A DNA stretch of 31,058 bases from AC-37 sp045805345 (GTDB taxonomy: Bacteria; Actinomycetota; Thermoleophilia; Solirubrobacterales; Thermoleophilaceae). Made by a program: the position numbers and the translations under genes. This document shows positions 7,688 through 14,954 of this stretch, piece by piece. Each line of letters opens with the position of its first letter. Position 1 is the stretch's first letter. Location: assembly GCA_045805345.1 (NCBI GenBank), contig JBJMLK010000161.1:1-31058 (forward strand). Direction: 5' to 3'. Under the pieces are notes generated by a model. It was given only the letters and a program-made list of their open reading frames with translations, did not search any database and was not told the DNA's origin.

Positions 7688-8802
7688 CAGGAGGGCAGCT
7701 CGGCCGGGAAGCTCTTCCCGAAGATGTTGCCGGTCCAGCAGTTGCCCTTGCCCGTGCCGTCCCAGATCAGATCGGCGGCTATTCCCTCGTAGGGGTGGGC
7801 GGGGTGCTTGCCGTTACCCGTGGCCGTGTTGTCGACGATGTGGTTGAAGTCCGGGTTCGGATCGATGTCGGTCTTGCAGGGCGAGTTGGCGATGATGCAG
7901 TAGCTCACGAGGGCGATGCCGCCGGTCTTGTTGTCCTTGACGCTGTTGTTCGTGGCCGTGTTCTTGTCGGTCGCGACCATGATGATCCCGGTACCCGGCG
8001 GCACGTTGCAGACCTCGTCGTCGGGGTCCTCGCAGGTGTTGGCGCGGTTGTTGTGGTGGAAGACGTTGCCGCGGATCAGGTTTCCGCGGTTGACCTTCAC
8101 CACGAGGTTCGGCAGCGCGAACGAGAGGAGTCCGGCGGTGTTGTCGTGCGCGTCGTTGAACTCGGCGACGCTTCGCGTGGTGTTCTCGAGCTCGAACCCG
8201 CTCACGTTGTTGACCGACGTGTTGTGGTCGATCTGCACGTCGTGCGACTGCCCGATGTAGATGCCGGTGTCGTTGGCGCCGCTCGCGAACGAGTGAGTGA
8301 CCCGGCCCTTGCCGCTGAACACGGGGAAGATCCCGTACTCGTCGTTGCGGATCGCGCGCACGCTCGCGATCTGCCAGTTCACCGCGCAACGGACGAAGAC
8401 GCCGTCGCCCTTGAATCCCCTGACGGTGATGCCCGAGATCTCGAGGTCCTCGATCTGGAGGCTCTTGTCGTGGAGACACTTGGGGCCGCCGTTGCGCGCA
8501 GCCTCGATGCCCTGGTGCTCGTCGCCCTTCGCCTCGAGCACGACGGGGTGGCCGGGCTTGCCGAGCCCGCGGAGCCTGATGCCCTTGCTGATGTGGACGG
8601 CGCAGGTGCCGGCCTCGGCCGGGCACTTGTGGGCCTTCTCGTGGTAGACGCCGGGCTTGATCCTGACGTTGTCGTGCTGCTTGGCCTTGTCGACGGCCTT
8701 CTGGATCGAGTCGCCGGGGGAGACCGTGATCGTCGCGGCGAGCGCGGGCGCGGGCAGCGCGAGGGCGAGCAGGGTCGTGATGAGCGCGGTGCGAGTCCGC
8801 AT
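7684..8802 (-). CDS. Secreted right-handed parallel beta-helix protein
   Basis: 372 residues from ATG 8802. The N-terminus MRTRTALITTLLALALPAPA followed by LAATITV is a clear Sec signal peptide, cleaved near residue 22. After it, ITVSPGDSIQKAVDKAK...VRIKPGVYHEK is the usual beginning of NosD/pectate-lyase-type parallel beta-helix proteins. The body has repeated short strands with Asn and Gly turns (for example DIEDLEISGITVRGFKGDGV, DTGIYIGQS, NRGNLIRGNVFHHN), and the C-terminal part has several Cys that could form disulfides. Such proteins bind or cleave polysaccharides; I see no catalytic signature that would fix a lyase activity. A near-consensus promoter lies just upstream, so it can be transcribed apart from the aldo/keto reductase gene 53 bp before it. 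Confidence 0.87.
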   Translation of the reverse strand: MRTRTALITTLLALALPAPALAATITVSPGDSIQKAVDKAKQHDNVRIKPGVYHEKAHKCPAEAGTCAVHISKGIRLRGLGKPGHPVVLEAKGDEHQGIEAARNGGPKCLHDKSLQIEDLEISGITVRGFKGDGVFVRCAVNWQIASVRAIRNDEYGIFPVFSGKGRVTHSFASGANDTGIYIGQSHDVQIDHNTSVNNVSGFELENTTRSVAEFNDAHDNTAGLLSFALPNLVVKVNRGNLIRGNVFHHNNRANTCEDPDDEVCNVPPGTGIIMVATDKNTATNNSVKDNKTGGIALVSYCIIANSPCKTDIDPNPDFNHIVDNTATGNGKHPAHPYEGIAADLIWDGTGKGNCWTGNIFGKSFPAELPSC

Positions 8803-8814
8803 GGGCCGCTCCGG

Positions 8815-8844
8815 ACCCTACGCCGGGGCGTGCCGCCCTGTCAA
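8815..8844 (-). promoter_or_regulatory. Housekeeping-type promoter of the beta-helix gene
   Basis: On the - strand a perfect TTGACA (8844-8839) is followed, after 18 bp, by TAGGGT (8820-8815). The predicted transcript start, about 7 nt on, lies a few nt before the ATG at 8802, so the leader would be very short. It is the only clear -35 plus -10 pair I found in the window. Confidence 0.65.
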
Positions 8845-8855
8845 CCGGGAACCGC

Positions 8856-9875
8856 TCAGGCGCGCCGGCGCGCCGCCGGCGCGAGGGCCGGATTGTCCCA
8901 GCCGGCGTCGGTCGGGTTGAGGTCGACCCCGGGCGGGACGATCTCGTCGATGCGGTCGAGCACGTCGTTGCTCAGCCTGACGTCCGCCGCTCCGAGCTGC
9001 GACTCGAGGTGCTCCATCGTGCGCGGGCCGATGATCGCCGCGGTCACCGCGGGGTGGTTGATCACGAACGCGAGCGCCATGTGGATGAGGCTCATACCCG
9101 CCTCCTCGGCGAGCTGCGCCAGCGCGTCGGCCGCCTCGAGCTTGCGCTGGTTCCCGGGCAGCGACATGTCGTAGCGGCGCGGGATCATCTGCGCGCGCCG
9201 CGACTCGGGCACGTCGTCCTTGCGGTAGCGGCCGCTCAGCCAGCCGCCGGCCAGCGGGCTCCACGGGATCACGCCCATGCCGTAGCGGCTGCAGGTGGGG
9301 AGCACGTCGAACTCGATGCCGCGCACGAGGATCGAGTAGGGCGGCTGCTCGCACACGAAGCGCTCGCGGCTGCGCCTCTCGGCCACCCACTGCGCCTCCA
9401 CGATCTGGCTCGCGGGGAAGGTCGACGAGCCGATGTAGCGCACCTTGCCGGCGCGGACGAGGTCGGTCAGCGCGCCGAGCGTCTCGTCGATGTCCGTGTC
9501 CTCCTCGGGGCGGTGGATCTGGTAGAGGTCGATCCAGTCGGTGCCGAGCCGCCTGAGGCTGTTCTCCACCTCGCGCACGATCCAGCGGCGCGTGTTGCCG
9601 AACTGGTTGGGGTCGTCGCCCATGCGGCCGTGGACCTTTGTGGCCAGGATCACGTCGTCGCGGCGTCCCTTCAGGGCCTTTCCGACGATCTCCTCGGACT
9701 CGCCGCGCGAGTACACGTCGGCGGTGTCCACGAAGTTGATCCCGGCGTCGAGCGCGGCGTGGATGATCCGGATCGACTCGTCGTGATCCTGCTCGCCCCA
9801 GGCGCCGAACATCATCGCGCCGAGGCAGAGCGGACTGACCTTGACGCCTGTGCGCCCTAGCGTTCTGAGCTCCAC
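8856..9875 (-). CDS. Aldo/keto reductase
   Basis: 339 residues from GTG 9875. A cytoplasmic NADPH-dependent oxidoreductase with the TIM-barrel aldo/keto reductase fold. The catalytic tetrad is visible as Asp50 and Tyr55 (FVDTADVYSRGESEE), Lys80 (LATKVHG) and His121 (LYQIHRPE). It starts MELRTLGRTGVKVSPLCLGA, typical of the family branch that includes YghZ-like and general stress reductases. The cofactor-binding end is also present (AFVINHPAVTAAIIGPRTMEH). The substrate cannot be told from sequence; carbonyl or aldehyde detoxification is likely. It diverges from the CAP-like gene across an 18-bp gap and lies upstream of the beta-helix gene on the same strand. Confidence 0.94.
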   Translation of the reverse strand: MELRTLGRTGVKVSPLCLGAMMFGAWGEQDHDESIRIIHAALDAGINFVDTADVYSRGESEEIVGKALKGRRDDVILATKVHGRMGDDPNQFGNTRRWIVREVENSLRRLGTDWIDLYQIHRPEEDTDIDETLGALTDLVRAGKVRYIGSSTFPASQIVEAQWVAERRSRERFVCEQPPYSILVRGIEFDVLPTCSRYGMGVIPWSPLAGGWLSGRYRKDDVPESRRAQMIPRRYDMSLPGNQRKLEAADALAQLAEEAGMSLIHMALAFVINHPAVTAAIIGPRTMEHLESQLGAADVRLSNDVLDRIDEIVPPGVDLNPTDAGWDNPALAPAARRRA

Positions 9876-9880
9876 CGTGC

Positions 9881-9887
9881 GATCATC
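9881..9887. promoter_or_regulatory. Weak overlapping divergent -10 elements
   Basis: The only room for promoters between the starts at 9875 (-) and 9894 (+) is 18 bp. GATCAT (9881-9886) lies 7 nt before the + ATG, and GATGAT (complement of 9882-9887) lies 6 nt before the - GTG. Both keep the A2 and T6 of a -10 box but lack T1, so support is modest. Confidence 0.3.
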
Positions 9888-9893
9888 GCATGC

Positions 9894-11027
9894 ATGGCCC
9901 GCCGACTCGCGCTGGCCGCCGTCGGCGGCCTACTGGTCTTCGCCGCGCCCGCTCAGGCGGGGATCACGCCCTCGCAGGCGCTGCCGATTCTCAACCAGTG
10001 GCGGGCCGAGGCGCACGTGCCGGCGATCCCGTCATTCGACTCGGACAAGAACACCGGCTGCGCCCACCACAACCACTACATGGCGCTGAACGGCGGGCTC
10101 CAGCACGACGAGGACAGCAGCAAGCCAGGCTGGACGATGGACGGCGACGCCGCCGGGAACGCCAGTGTCCTCGCCCAGCCCGAAGGCACACCGCGGATCT
10201 GGGAGGGCTCCGTGTATCACCGGGTGGGCATCCTCAACCCGCGGATCCAAAGCTCCGGCTGGGCCGCCACCGAGGGGTTCACCTGCATGCAGACCCAAGA
10301 CCTGCGCACCGGCATCAGCAGCGACCCGGTCACCACCCATCCGTGGCCCCCGAACGGCGGCACGAACGTGCCGACGACGTTCACCGACAACGAGACCCCC
10401 GATCCGCACGATCTCGTGCCAGGCACGATCGGCTACCTGCTGTCGGTGAACCTGGGCGGGCCCTGGTTCGGGAACTTCGGCACCCACGTGAGCGTCGCGC
10501 ACTCGTCGCTCAAGACCGACGCCGGCACGCCGGTGGCGCTGACGGTCGTCGACGGCGACACGCCATACAGCTACAACGGCGCCCAGATCGGCAGGTACCT
10601 GAACGATGCGTTCGCCCTCTTCCCGCACGGCGCGCTGAAGAGCGCGGTGACCTACACCGCGCACGCGGACGGCAAGGCCACCTACAGCGGCACCGACTAC
10701 CCCTTCAAGGTCACCTGGCACTTCAAGACCGCCGGCCAGCCGGTCGCGGGCAAGGCAACGCTGAAGTTCTCGAAGCCGACCGTGAAGAACGGCAAGGTGC
10801 GCTTCCCGCTGGCGGCGAGCAGGTCGCTGGTCGGCCGCAGGGGCAGCGTGTTCGTGAACGGCAAGCTGCGAAACAGGATCGGCCTCAAGCTCGCGCAGAC
10901 GATCAAGGTCGCGCGGCCCGGCAAGGGCAAGACCGTGCACCTGAAGGTCACGACGTCGGCCTTCACCCGCGAGGGCGTGGCCTACCCGGCGACGAAGGCC
11001 ACGCGCAAGTACACGCGCAAGCCGTAG
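9894..11027 (+). CDS. Secreted CAP/SCP-like domain protein
   Basis: 377 residues from ATG 9894; an ATG at 9890 is in another frame. The signal peptide (ARRLALAAVGGLLVFAAPAQA) is cut near residue 23. Residues 25 to about 220 resemble CAP-superfamily proteins of soil actinobacteria: ILNQWRAEAHVP, then GCAHHNHYMALNGGLQHDED and AGNASVLA. This arrangement of His and Asp/Glu residues is that of the CAP cleft. The last 100 residues are a lysine-rich beta module (TLKFSKPTVKNGKVRFPL...) that may attach to the cell wall. CAP proteins have lytic, lipid-binding or signalling roles; none can be assigned here. The gene is single, divergent from the aldo/keto reductase, and ends before an intergenic hairpin. 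Confidence 0.75.
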   Translation: MARRLALAAVGGLLVFAAPAQAGITPSQALPILNQWRAEAHVPAIPSFDSDKNTGCAHHNHYMALNGGLQHDEDSSKPGWTMDGDAAGNASVLAQPEGTPRIWEGSVYHRVGILNPRIQSSGWAATEGFTCMQTQDLRTGISSDPVTTHPWPPNGGTNVPTTFTDNETPDPHDLVPGTIGYLLSVNLGGPWFGNFGTHVSVAHSSLKTDAGTPVALTVVDGDTPYSYNGAQIGRYLNDAFALFPHGALKSAVTYTAHADGKATYSGTDYPFKVTWHFKTAGQPVAGKATLKFSKPTVKNGKVRFPLAASRSLVGRRGSVFVNGKLRNRIGLKLAQTIKVARPGKGKTVHLKVTTSAFTREGVAYPATKATRKYTRKP

Positions 11028-11037
11028 CGGCGTCGAC

Positions 11038-11075
11038 TCGTCACTTATCCGTGCCATAGCGCGGTTAAGTGACGA
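11038..11075. terminator. Long hairpin between convergent genes
   Basis: TCGTCACTTA (11038-11047) pairs perfectly with TAAGTGACGA (11066-11075). After one T:T mismatch the stem continues with six more pairs, one of them G:U, and closes with the loop CATA (11055-11058). It lies between the CAP-like gene and the crotonase gene, which point at each other. No T-run follows on either strand. Confidence 0.6.
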
Positions 11076-11086
11076 ATGACCGGCCC

Positions 11087-11113
11087 GGGCCACCCTCAAA
11101 TGCCGCTGTTTGC
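11087..11113. repeat. Dispersed 27-bp repeat, copy 2
   Basis: Starts GGGCCACCCTC and ends GCCGCTGTTTGC; it differs from the copy at 1083-1109 at two positions only. It begins 12 nt after the hairpin at 11038-11075, while copy 1 begins 8 nt after its hairpin, so the hairpin-plus-repeat order and orientation are the same at both sites. Confidence 0.6.
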
Positions 11114-11145
11114 ATGCGCGGCACAGGCCCGCGTCGCGGGGACGC

Positions 11146-11955
11146 CTACAACCCGTGGTGCGGCCACTCCGGCCGCTCGCCGCGCTTGAACGCGCCGGCG
11201 CCGATCGTGTGCGGGTCGCGGCGCATGAACATCGAGATCGTCGCCTCGGCCTCGATGCGCAGCCGCTCCTCGAGCGTGCGCCCGACGCCGGTCACGACGC
11301 TCTCCTTGTCCGCGCGGATCGCGCCCTGGGGCAGCGCCGCGATCTCGTGCGCCAGCTCCTGCGCGCGTGCCAGCGCCTGGCCTCGCGGCACGACCTCGTT
11401 CACGAGCCCGATCCGCTCGGCCTCGCGCGCGTCGATCCGGCGGCCGGTGATGATCAGCTCCATCGCCTTCGCGAACCCGACCACCAGCGGCAGGCGCGCG
11501 GTCAGGCCGTCGCCGCCGACGATGTTCCAGCGACGCTCGAGCGCGCCGAACTCCGCGTTCTCGGCCGCGATGCGGATGTCGGCGAGCAGCGCGGTCTCGA
11601 GGCCCGCGGCGAACGCGTAGCCGTTCACCGCGGCGATGATCGGCTTGAAGACGTCGATGCGCCGGGTGTAGCCGCAGGGCCCGTCGTCGTCGTAGATGCT
11701 GCGGCGGAACGCCTCCCAATCCCCCACCTCGGTGAGCTCCGACGCCTGTTGGAGGTCCCACCCCGCCGAGAAGGTGGTCTCGCCGGCGCCGGTGATCACG
11801 AGCACGAACGTCGACTCGTCGTCGCGGAAGCGCCGCCACGCGTGGTGGAGCTCGGCGGCCATCTCGCGGCTGATGGCGTTGTGCTGGTCGGGCCGGTCGT
11901 AGGTGAGCGTCACGACGTGCTGGTCCTGCTCGTACGTCAGGTTCTCGTAGTCCAT
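11146..11955 (-). CDS. Enoyl-CoA hydratase/isomerase (crotonase) family protein
   Basis: 269 residues from ATG 11955, with a strong Shine-Dalgarno GAGAGGAG four nt upstream. The crotonase oxyanion-hole segments are FSAGWDL (about residue 62) and AAVNGYAFAAGLE (108-120). Both catalytic glutamates of classical hydratases have a match: Glu140 in FGALERRW and Glu166 in AKAMELIITGRRI. The usual GGG of the second oxyanion loop is AAG here. It could hydrate 2-enoyl-CoA in beta-oxidation or act on another acyl-CoA; substrate unknown. The start lies 10 bp after the stop of the cobalamin-binding gene, so the two form an operon, an unusual pairing. Confidence 0.92.
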   Translation of the reverse strand: MDYENLTYEQDQHVVTLTYDRPDQHNAISREMAAELHHAWRRFRDDESTFVLVITGAGETTFSAGWDLQQASELTEVGDWEAFRRSIYDDDGPCGYTRRIDVFKPIIAAVNGYAFAAGLETALLADIRIAAENAEFGALERRWNIVGGDGLTARLPLVVGFAKAMELIITGRRIDAREAERIGLVNEVVPRGQALARAQELAHEIAALPQGAIRADKESVVTGVGRTLEERLRIEAEATISMFMRRDPHTIGAGAFKRGERPEWPHHGL

Positions 11956-11965
11956 CCGGCTCCTC

Positions 11966-12619
11966 TCAGGTGGGTCGGATCTCGCGTTCGAGGAGCGCCG
12001 AGGCCGCGGCGGCGCTCGGAGCCCACACGTCGGCGCCCATCTCGCGCGCGTGCTCCTCGCCGCGGTAGGCCTGCCCGCCGAGCACCACCAGCGGCGGCTC
12101 GGGCAGCTCCTGCAGGGCGGGGATCGTGTCGCGGACGTCGGGGAGGTGCGCGGACATCGTCGTAGAGAGCGCCACGACGTCGGGCACCTCGCTGTCGGCC
12201 AGCCCGACCAGGTCCTCGCGCGGCAGGGTCGCGCCCAGGTAGAGCACCTCCCAGCCGTTCGCCTCGAGCAGCCCGCTCAGCATCTGCGGCCCGATGCAGT
12301 GGCGCTCGCCCGGCGAGCAGCACACGATCGCGAGCCGCCCGCCCTCCGGGCCGCGGCGGACGCGCCGGGAGAGCTCGGAGATGAGCGAGGTCGTGACCTC
12401 GGCGGCCAGGTGCTCGTGGGCCACGCTCAGAGTCCCCTGCTCCCAGCGGTGCCCGACCTCGACCATCACGGGCTCGAAGACCTCGGTGTAGACGCTCTCG
12501 AGCGACAGGCCGCCGTCCACGGCGTTGCGTGCCACCTCGCGCGCGCGAAACGGATCCGGCTCCAGGATGGCCGCCAGATAGTCGTCGCGCGTCCGCTGTG
12601 CTTGCGAGGTTTGCTGCAA
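11966..12619 (-). CDS. Stand-alone cobalamin-binding sensor protein (CarH/LitR-type domain without HTH)
   Basis: 217 residues from TTG 12619; no ATG or GTG lies nearby in this frame and AGGA sits close upstream. Residues 10-85 form the four-helix cap (B12-binding-2), with Trp59 and Glu69-His70 making the WX9EH motif that in CarH photoreceptors shields and senses adenosylcobalamin. Residues 95-210 form the Rossmann B12-binding domain, with Glu105-X-His107-X2-Gly110, the lower-ligand histidine motif, and later LSTTMSAHLP and LGGQAYRG. The MerR-type DNA-binding domain of CarH/LitR is missing and I see no broken copy upstream. It could be a light- or B12-responsive partner of another protein, or a corrinoid carrier. 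It is followed by the crotonase gene. Confidence 0.88.
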   Translation of the reverse strand: MQQTSQAQRTRDDYLAAILEPDPFRAREVARNAVDGGLSLESVYTEVFEPVMVEVGHRWEQGTLSVAHEHLAAEVTTSLISELSRRVRRGPEGGRLAIVCCSPGERHCIGPQMLSGLLEANGWEVLYLGATLPREDLVGLADSEVPDVVALSTTMSAHLPDVRDTIPALQELPEPPLVVLGGQAYRGEEHAREMGADVWAPSAAAASALLEREIRPT

Positions 12620-12697
12620 TTCCTGCCCGCCGGGCCTTGGCGCGAAAGTATCGACGATCGGGGCAACGGATGTTCTAGGCGGGTCCCGCTCGGTTCG

Positions 12698-12711
12698 GGG
12701 GTCCGGACCCC
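12698..12711. promoter_or_regulatory. Perfect 14-bp palindrome GGGGTCCGGACCCC
   Basis: It lies in the 110-bp region between the divergent cobalamin-sensor (-) and PKD-protein (+) genes, 19 bp before the ATG at 12730. A perfect dyad here could be an operator for either gene. The rest of the region shows no other clear structure apart from a possible -10 at 12718. Confidence 0.35.
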
Positions 12712-12717
12712 GCTGTC

Positions 12718-12723
12718 GATGCT
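12718..12723 (+). promoter_or_regulatory. Possible -10 box of the PKD-protein gene
   Basis: GATGCT lies 6 nt before the ATG at 12730, and there is no Shine-Dalgarno, which fits a leaderless start. It lacks the T1 of TANNNT, so support is weak. Confidence 0.3.
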
Positions 12724-12729
12724 CGCCGC

Positions 12730-14094
12730 ATGCCCTCCCGCATCAAGGCGCTCGCGCGCGCCGGCGCGACGCTGCTGGCGTGGGCCGCCCTTGCGGTTGC
12801 CGCCGCGGCCCCCGCGACGGCCGCGGACGGCGCTGGCGCGACCAATCCGCACGGCCGCCTCCTCGGCGCGGTCCCGGCGCTGAGCGCGGCCGGGTCCGGC
12901 GCGAACCGGCTCGCGCCGGCGGAGACGGTCGACCCGCTCGCCTACCACGGCGGCCCGGTGGTCCACGACGGCCACGTCTACGCGATCTTCTGGGAGCCGC
13001 CTGGCTACTCGTTCCCGCCCGACTACAAGACGGCGGTGGTCAACTACTTCCGCCGCGTGGCCGCCGACAGCGGCAAGCGCACGAACGTCTACTCGGTCAA
13101 CCACGAGTACCCGGACGCCCTCGGCGTGCCCGCCTACAGGGTCGCGTTCGAAAACAGCTACACCGACACCACGATCCTGCCCTCGAGTGGCTGCGCGAAT
13201 CCGTCGACCGACGTCTGCCTGACGGACGCCCAGATCTCGTCCGAGCTCGCGGGCTTCGTGCTCGGCCACGGCCTGCCACGCGGCCTGGCGCGCCAGTACT
13301 TCATCTTCACGCCGCCCGGGGTCGGGTCGTGCTTCGACTCCGGCAGCGACTGCGCGTACGAGCAGTACTGCGCCTACCACAGCTCGATCGACGCCGGCGG
13401 GATCCTGCTCTACGCCGTACACCCGCACGTGACCGGGGTCGGCAGCTGCGACGTCGGCGAGTCGCCGACCGGCACGAGCGCGGACGCGGTTCTGAACGTG
13501 GTCAGCCACGAGCACGTCGAGATCGTCACCGACCCGCTCGGCAACGCCTGGTTCGACTCGAACGGCGAGGAGAACGGCGACAAGTGCGCGTGGCGGTTCG
13601 GCTCCCTGTCGGGGTCGCCGGGCGGGCTCTACAACCAGCTGATCGGCGGAGCGCGCTACCTGCTCCAGCTCGAGTGGAGCAACGCGGCCGCCGGCTGCGT
13701 GGCGCGGGTGCCCGCGAACAAGCGTCCGCAGGCGCTCTTCTCGCAGCGCGGGCGGGCGATCGCCGGCAACGCGCTGCTGTTCGACGCATCGCGCGCCCGC
13801 GACGACGACGGGCAGATCGCCTCGTACCGCTGGGACTTCGGCGACGGCAAGCACGCGGCCGGCCGGCTCGCGACGCACGCCTACGCACGCGGCGGCACCT
13901 ACCGGGCGCGCCTGACGGTGACCGACGACGACGGTGCGACGGCGACCAGCACCGTGCGCGTCGTGATCGCGGGCAACGGGCCCAAGCACAAGAAGCACCG
14001 CAAGCACAAGCGGCACAAGAAGCACCGCAAGCACCGCAGCGACACGCACAACGCGGCGTCGACGAGCGGCCTGGCGCCGCGCGCCGCGCGCTAG
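12730..14094 (+). CDS. Secreted PKD-domain protein with HEHVE motif and His/Lys-rich tail
   Basis: 454 residues from ATG 12730. A signal peptide (residues 1-32) ends near ATAADGA. The main domain (residues 70-330) has VYAIFWEPPGYSF and then VVSHEHVEIVTDPLGNAWFD...GDKC; the His260-Glu-His-Val-Glu264 motif with the following Asp and Cys looks like a metal site, perhaps a metallopeptidase-like one. Several Cys (CANPSTDVC, CFDSGSDC, CAYH) suggest disulfides. Residues 333-415 are a PKD beta-sandwich (ASRARDDDGQIASYRWDFGDG). The C-terminus holds an 18-residue run of only Lys, His and Arg before SDTHN. The tail may bind metal or the anionic cell wall. The enzyme activity is not established. The stop shares bases with the convergent NTF2-like gene. 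Confidence 0.8.
   Translation: MPSRIKALARAGATLLAWAALAVAAAAPATAADGAGATNPHGRLLGAVPALSAAGSGANRLAPAETVDPLAYHGGPVVHDGHVYAIFWEPPGYSFPPDYKTAVVNYFRRVAADSGKRTNVYSVNHEYPDALGVPAYRVAFENSYTDTTILPSSGCANPSTDVCLTDAQISSELAGFVLGHGLPRGLARQYFIFTPPGVGSCFDSGSDCAYEQYCAYHSSIDAGGILLYAVHPHVTGVGSCDVGESPTGTSADAVLNVVSHEHVEIVTDPLGNAWFDSNGEENGDKCAWRFGSLSGSPGGLYNQLIGGARYLLQLEWSNAAAGCVARVPANKRPQALFSQRGRAIAGNALLFDASRARDDDGQIASYRWDFGDGKHAAGRLATHAYARGGTYRARLTVTDDDGATATSTVRVVIAGNGPKHKKHRKHKRHKKHRKHRSDTHNAASTSGLAPRAAR
13987..14034 (+). repeat. Two 21-bp direct repeats coding for the basic tail
   Basis: Perfect 21-bp copies at 13987-14007 and 14014-14034, spaced by AAGCGG, each encode the peptide HKKHRKH. The period of 27 bp keeps the frame, so the tail can grow or shrink by slippage. 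Confidence 0.85.
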
Positions 14095-14534
14095 CCCGGC
14101 GCGTTACCCGCGAGCTGCGCGAAGATCGTGCCGGTGTCGAAGTAGACCCGCTCGCCCACGAGCCGGTCCTCCTCGAACAGGAAGAACGCAACACAGCGGA
14201 CCTCGAACGCGCGGCCCGTGGGCGGCATGCCGCGCAGCTCCCCCTCGTGCGTGCCGCGCAGCCAGAACTCGACGATCACCGCGTCGCCGGCGTGGTGGAC
14301 GGCGATCGGCTCGTTGCGCTGGTCCGGGAACGCCGCGCGCGACTCGGCGAAGTAGCCCGCGACCTCCTCAGCGCCGTCATACACGTCGCCGGTCGGGACG
14401 ATCTCGTAACGCGGGTGGTGGAACGTCTCCATCGTCACGTCGAACTCGTGCCGGTTCTCCGACTCCATGTGCTCGCGGACGATCGCGTCGCGACGCTCGC
14501 GTAGGTCGGCGCCCGGACTCTGCGTGCTCTCCAT
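14091..14534 (-). CDS. SnoaL/NTF2-like protein
   Basis: 147 residues from ATG 14534; an in-frame ATG at 14543 and one at 14621 exist, but the latter would overlap the divergent membrane-protein gene and adds residues without family character. The cone-shaped NTF2-like fold is supported by length and by segments such as YEIVPTGDVYDGAEEVAGYF, AVIVEFWLRGTHEGELRGMPPTG and VRCVAFFLFEEDRLVGERVYFD, the usual order for SnoaL-like ester cyclases and polyketide-cyclase relatives. Without neighbours from a biosynthetic cluster the ligand cannot be guessed. Its stop shares CTAG with the stop of the PKD gene (overlap 14091-14094), and it diverges from the DoxX-like gene. Confidence 0.83.
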   Translation of the reverse strand: MESTQSPGADLRERRDAIVREHMESENRHEFDVTMETFHHPRYEIVPTGDVYDGAEEVAGYFAESRAAFPDQRNEPIAVHHAGDAVIVEFWLRGTHEGELRGMPPTGRAFEVRCVAFFLFEEDRLVGERVYFDTGTIFAQLAGNAPG

Positions 14535-14540
14535 GGGGGT

Positions 14541-14547
14541 CATACTC
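14541..14547. promoter_or_regulatory. Weak overlapping divergent -10 elements
   Basis: CATACT (14541-14546) lies 10 nt before the GTG at 14557. On the other strand GAGTAT (complement of 14542-14547) lies 7 nt before the ATG at 14534. The divergent starts are 22 bp apart, so promoters must overlap here. Each hexamer lacks T1 of TANNNT. Confidence 0.3.
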
Positions 14548-14556
14548 CCATGCCTC

Positions 14557-14904
14557 GTGAAGCGACTGTTCGGACCATTCTTCGTCTTCGCCGGGGTGAT
14601 GCACTTCGTGATCCCCGACACGTACGAGTCGATCGTGCCCGGCTCCCTCCCCCGGCGGAGGGAGATCGTCTACGCGAGCGGGGTAGCCGAGATCGCCGGC
14701 GGCGTGGGCGTGATGCACCCGCGCACGCGCCGGCTTGCGAGCTGGTGGAGCGTGGCGACACTGCTGGCGGTCTTCCCCGCGAACGTGAACATGACGCTGA
14801 ATCCGGACCGCTACAAGGTCCCGGGTGGGGCCGTGGCGCTGTGGCTGCGCCTGCCGGTCCAGGCGCTCTTCGTGCTCTGGGCGCTGGCGGCCGGACGCGA
14901 CTGA
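14557..14904 (+). CDS. DoxX-like small membrane protein
   Basis: 115 residues from GTG 14557; ATG codons upstream (14467, 14533) would overlap the divergent gene and add a non-membrane extension. Four hydrophobic segments are visible: LFGPFFVFAGVMHFVI, YASGVAEIAGGVGVM, WWSVATLLAVFPANVNM and WLRLPVQALFVLWALAA. The motif PGSLPRRREIVYASGVAEIAGG and the ending PANVNM are typical of the DoxX-like family. Some members take part in thiosulfate/quinone oxidation or oxidative-stress complexes, but short DoxX-like proteins such as this one have no proven role. It is single, divergent from the NTF2-like gene, and followed by two hairpins. Confidence 0.8.
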   Translation: MKRLFGPFFVFAGVMHFVIPDTYESIVPGSLPRRREIVYASGVAEIAGGVGVMHPRTRRLASWWSVATLLAVFPANVNMTLNPDRYKVPGGAVALWLRLPVQALFVLWALAAGRD

Positions 14905-14905
14905 A

Positions 14906-14952
14906 CCCTCAACCTCCCTCAACGGGGTCTGACCCCATTGAGCCTCGTTGAG
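14906..14952. terminator. Nested hairpin with doubled arms after the DoxX-like gene
   Basis: Two direct copies of CCCTCAAC (14906-14913, 14916-14923) are mirrored by ATTGAGCC and GTTGAGCC (14937-14944, 14947-14954) around GGGGTCTGACCCC. The stem can be built as CTCAAC/GTTGAG, an internal loop, CTCAA/TTGAG, one mismatch, then GGGG/CCCC with a five-base loop. It starts right after the stop at 14904, so termination is its likely role. Confidence 0.6.
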
Positions 14953-14954
14953 CC

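Noticed and set aside
11038..11075. Classical Rho-independent terminator
   Set aside because: The stem is strong but no T-run follows it on either strand; I call it only a hairpin with a likely terminator role.
12466..14049. 527-codon open frame on the - strand across the PKD gene
   Set aside because: Covers the PKD protein gene, which has a signal peptide and clear domains; the antisense translation has no recognisable motif.
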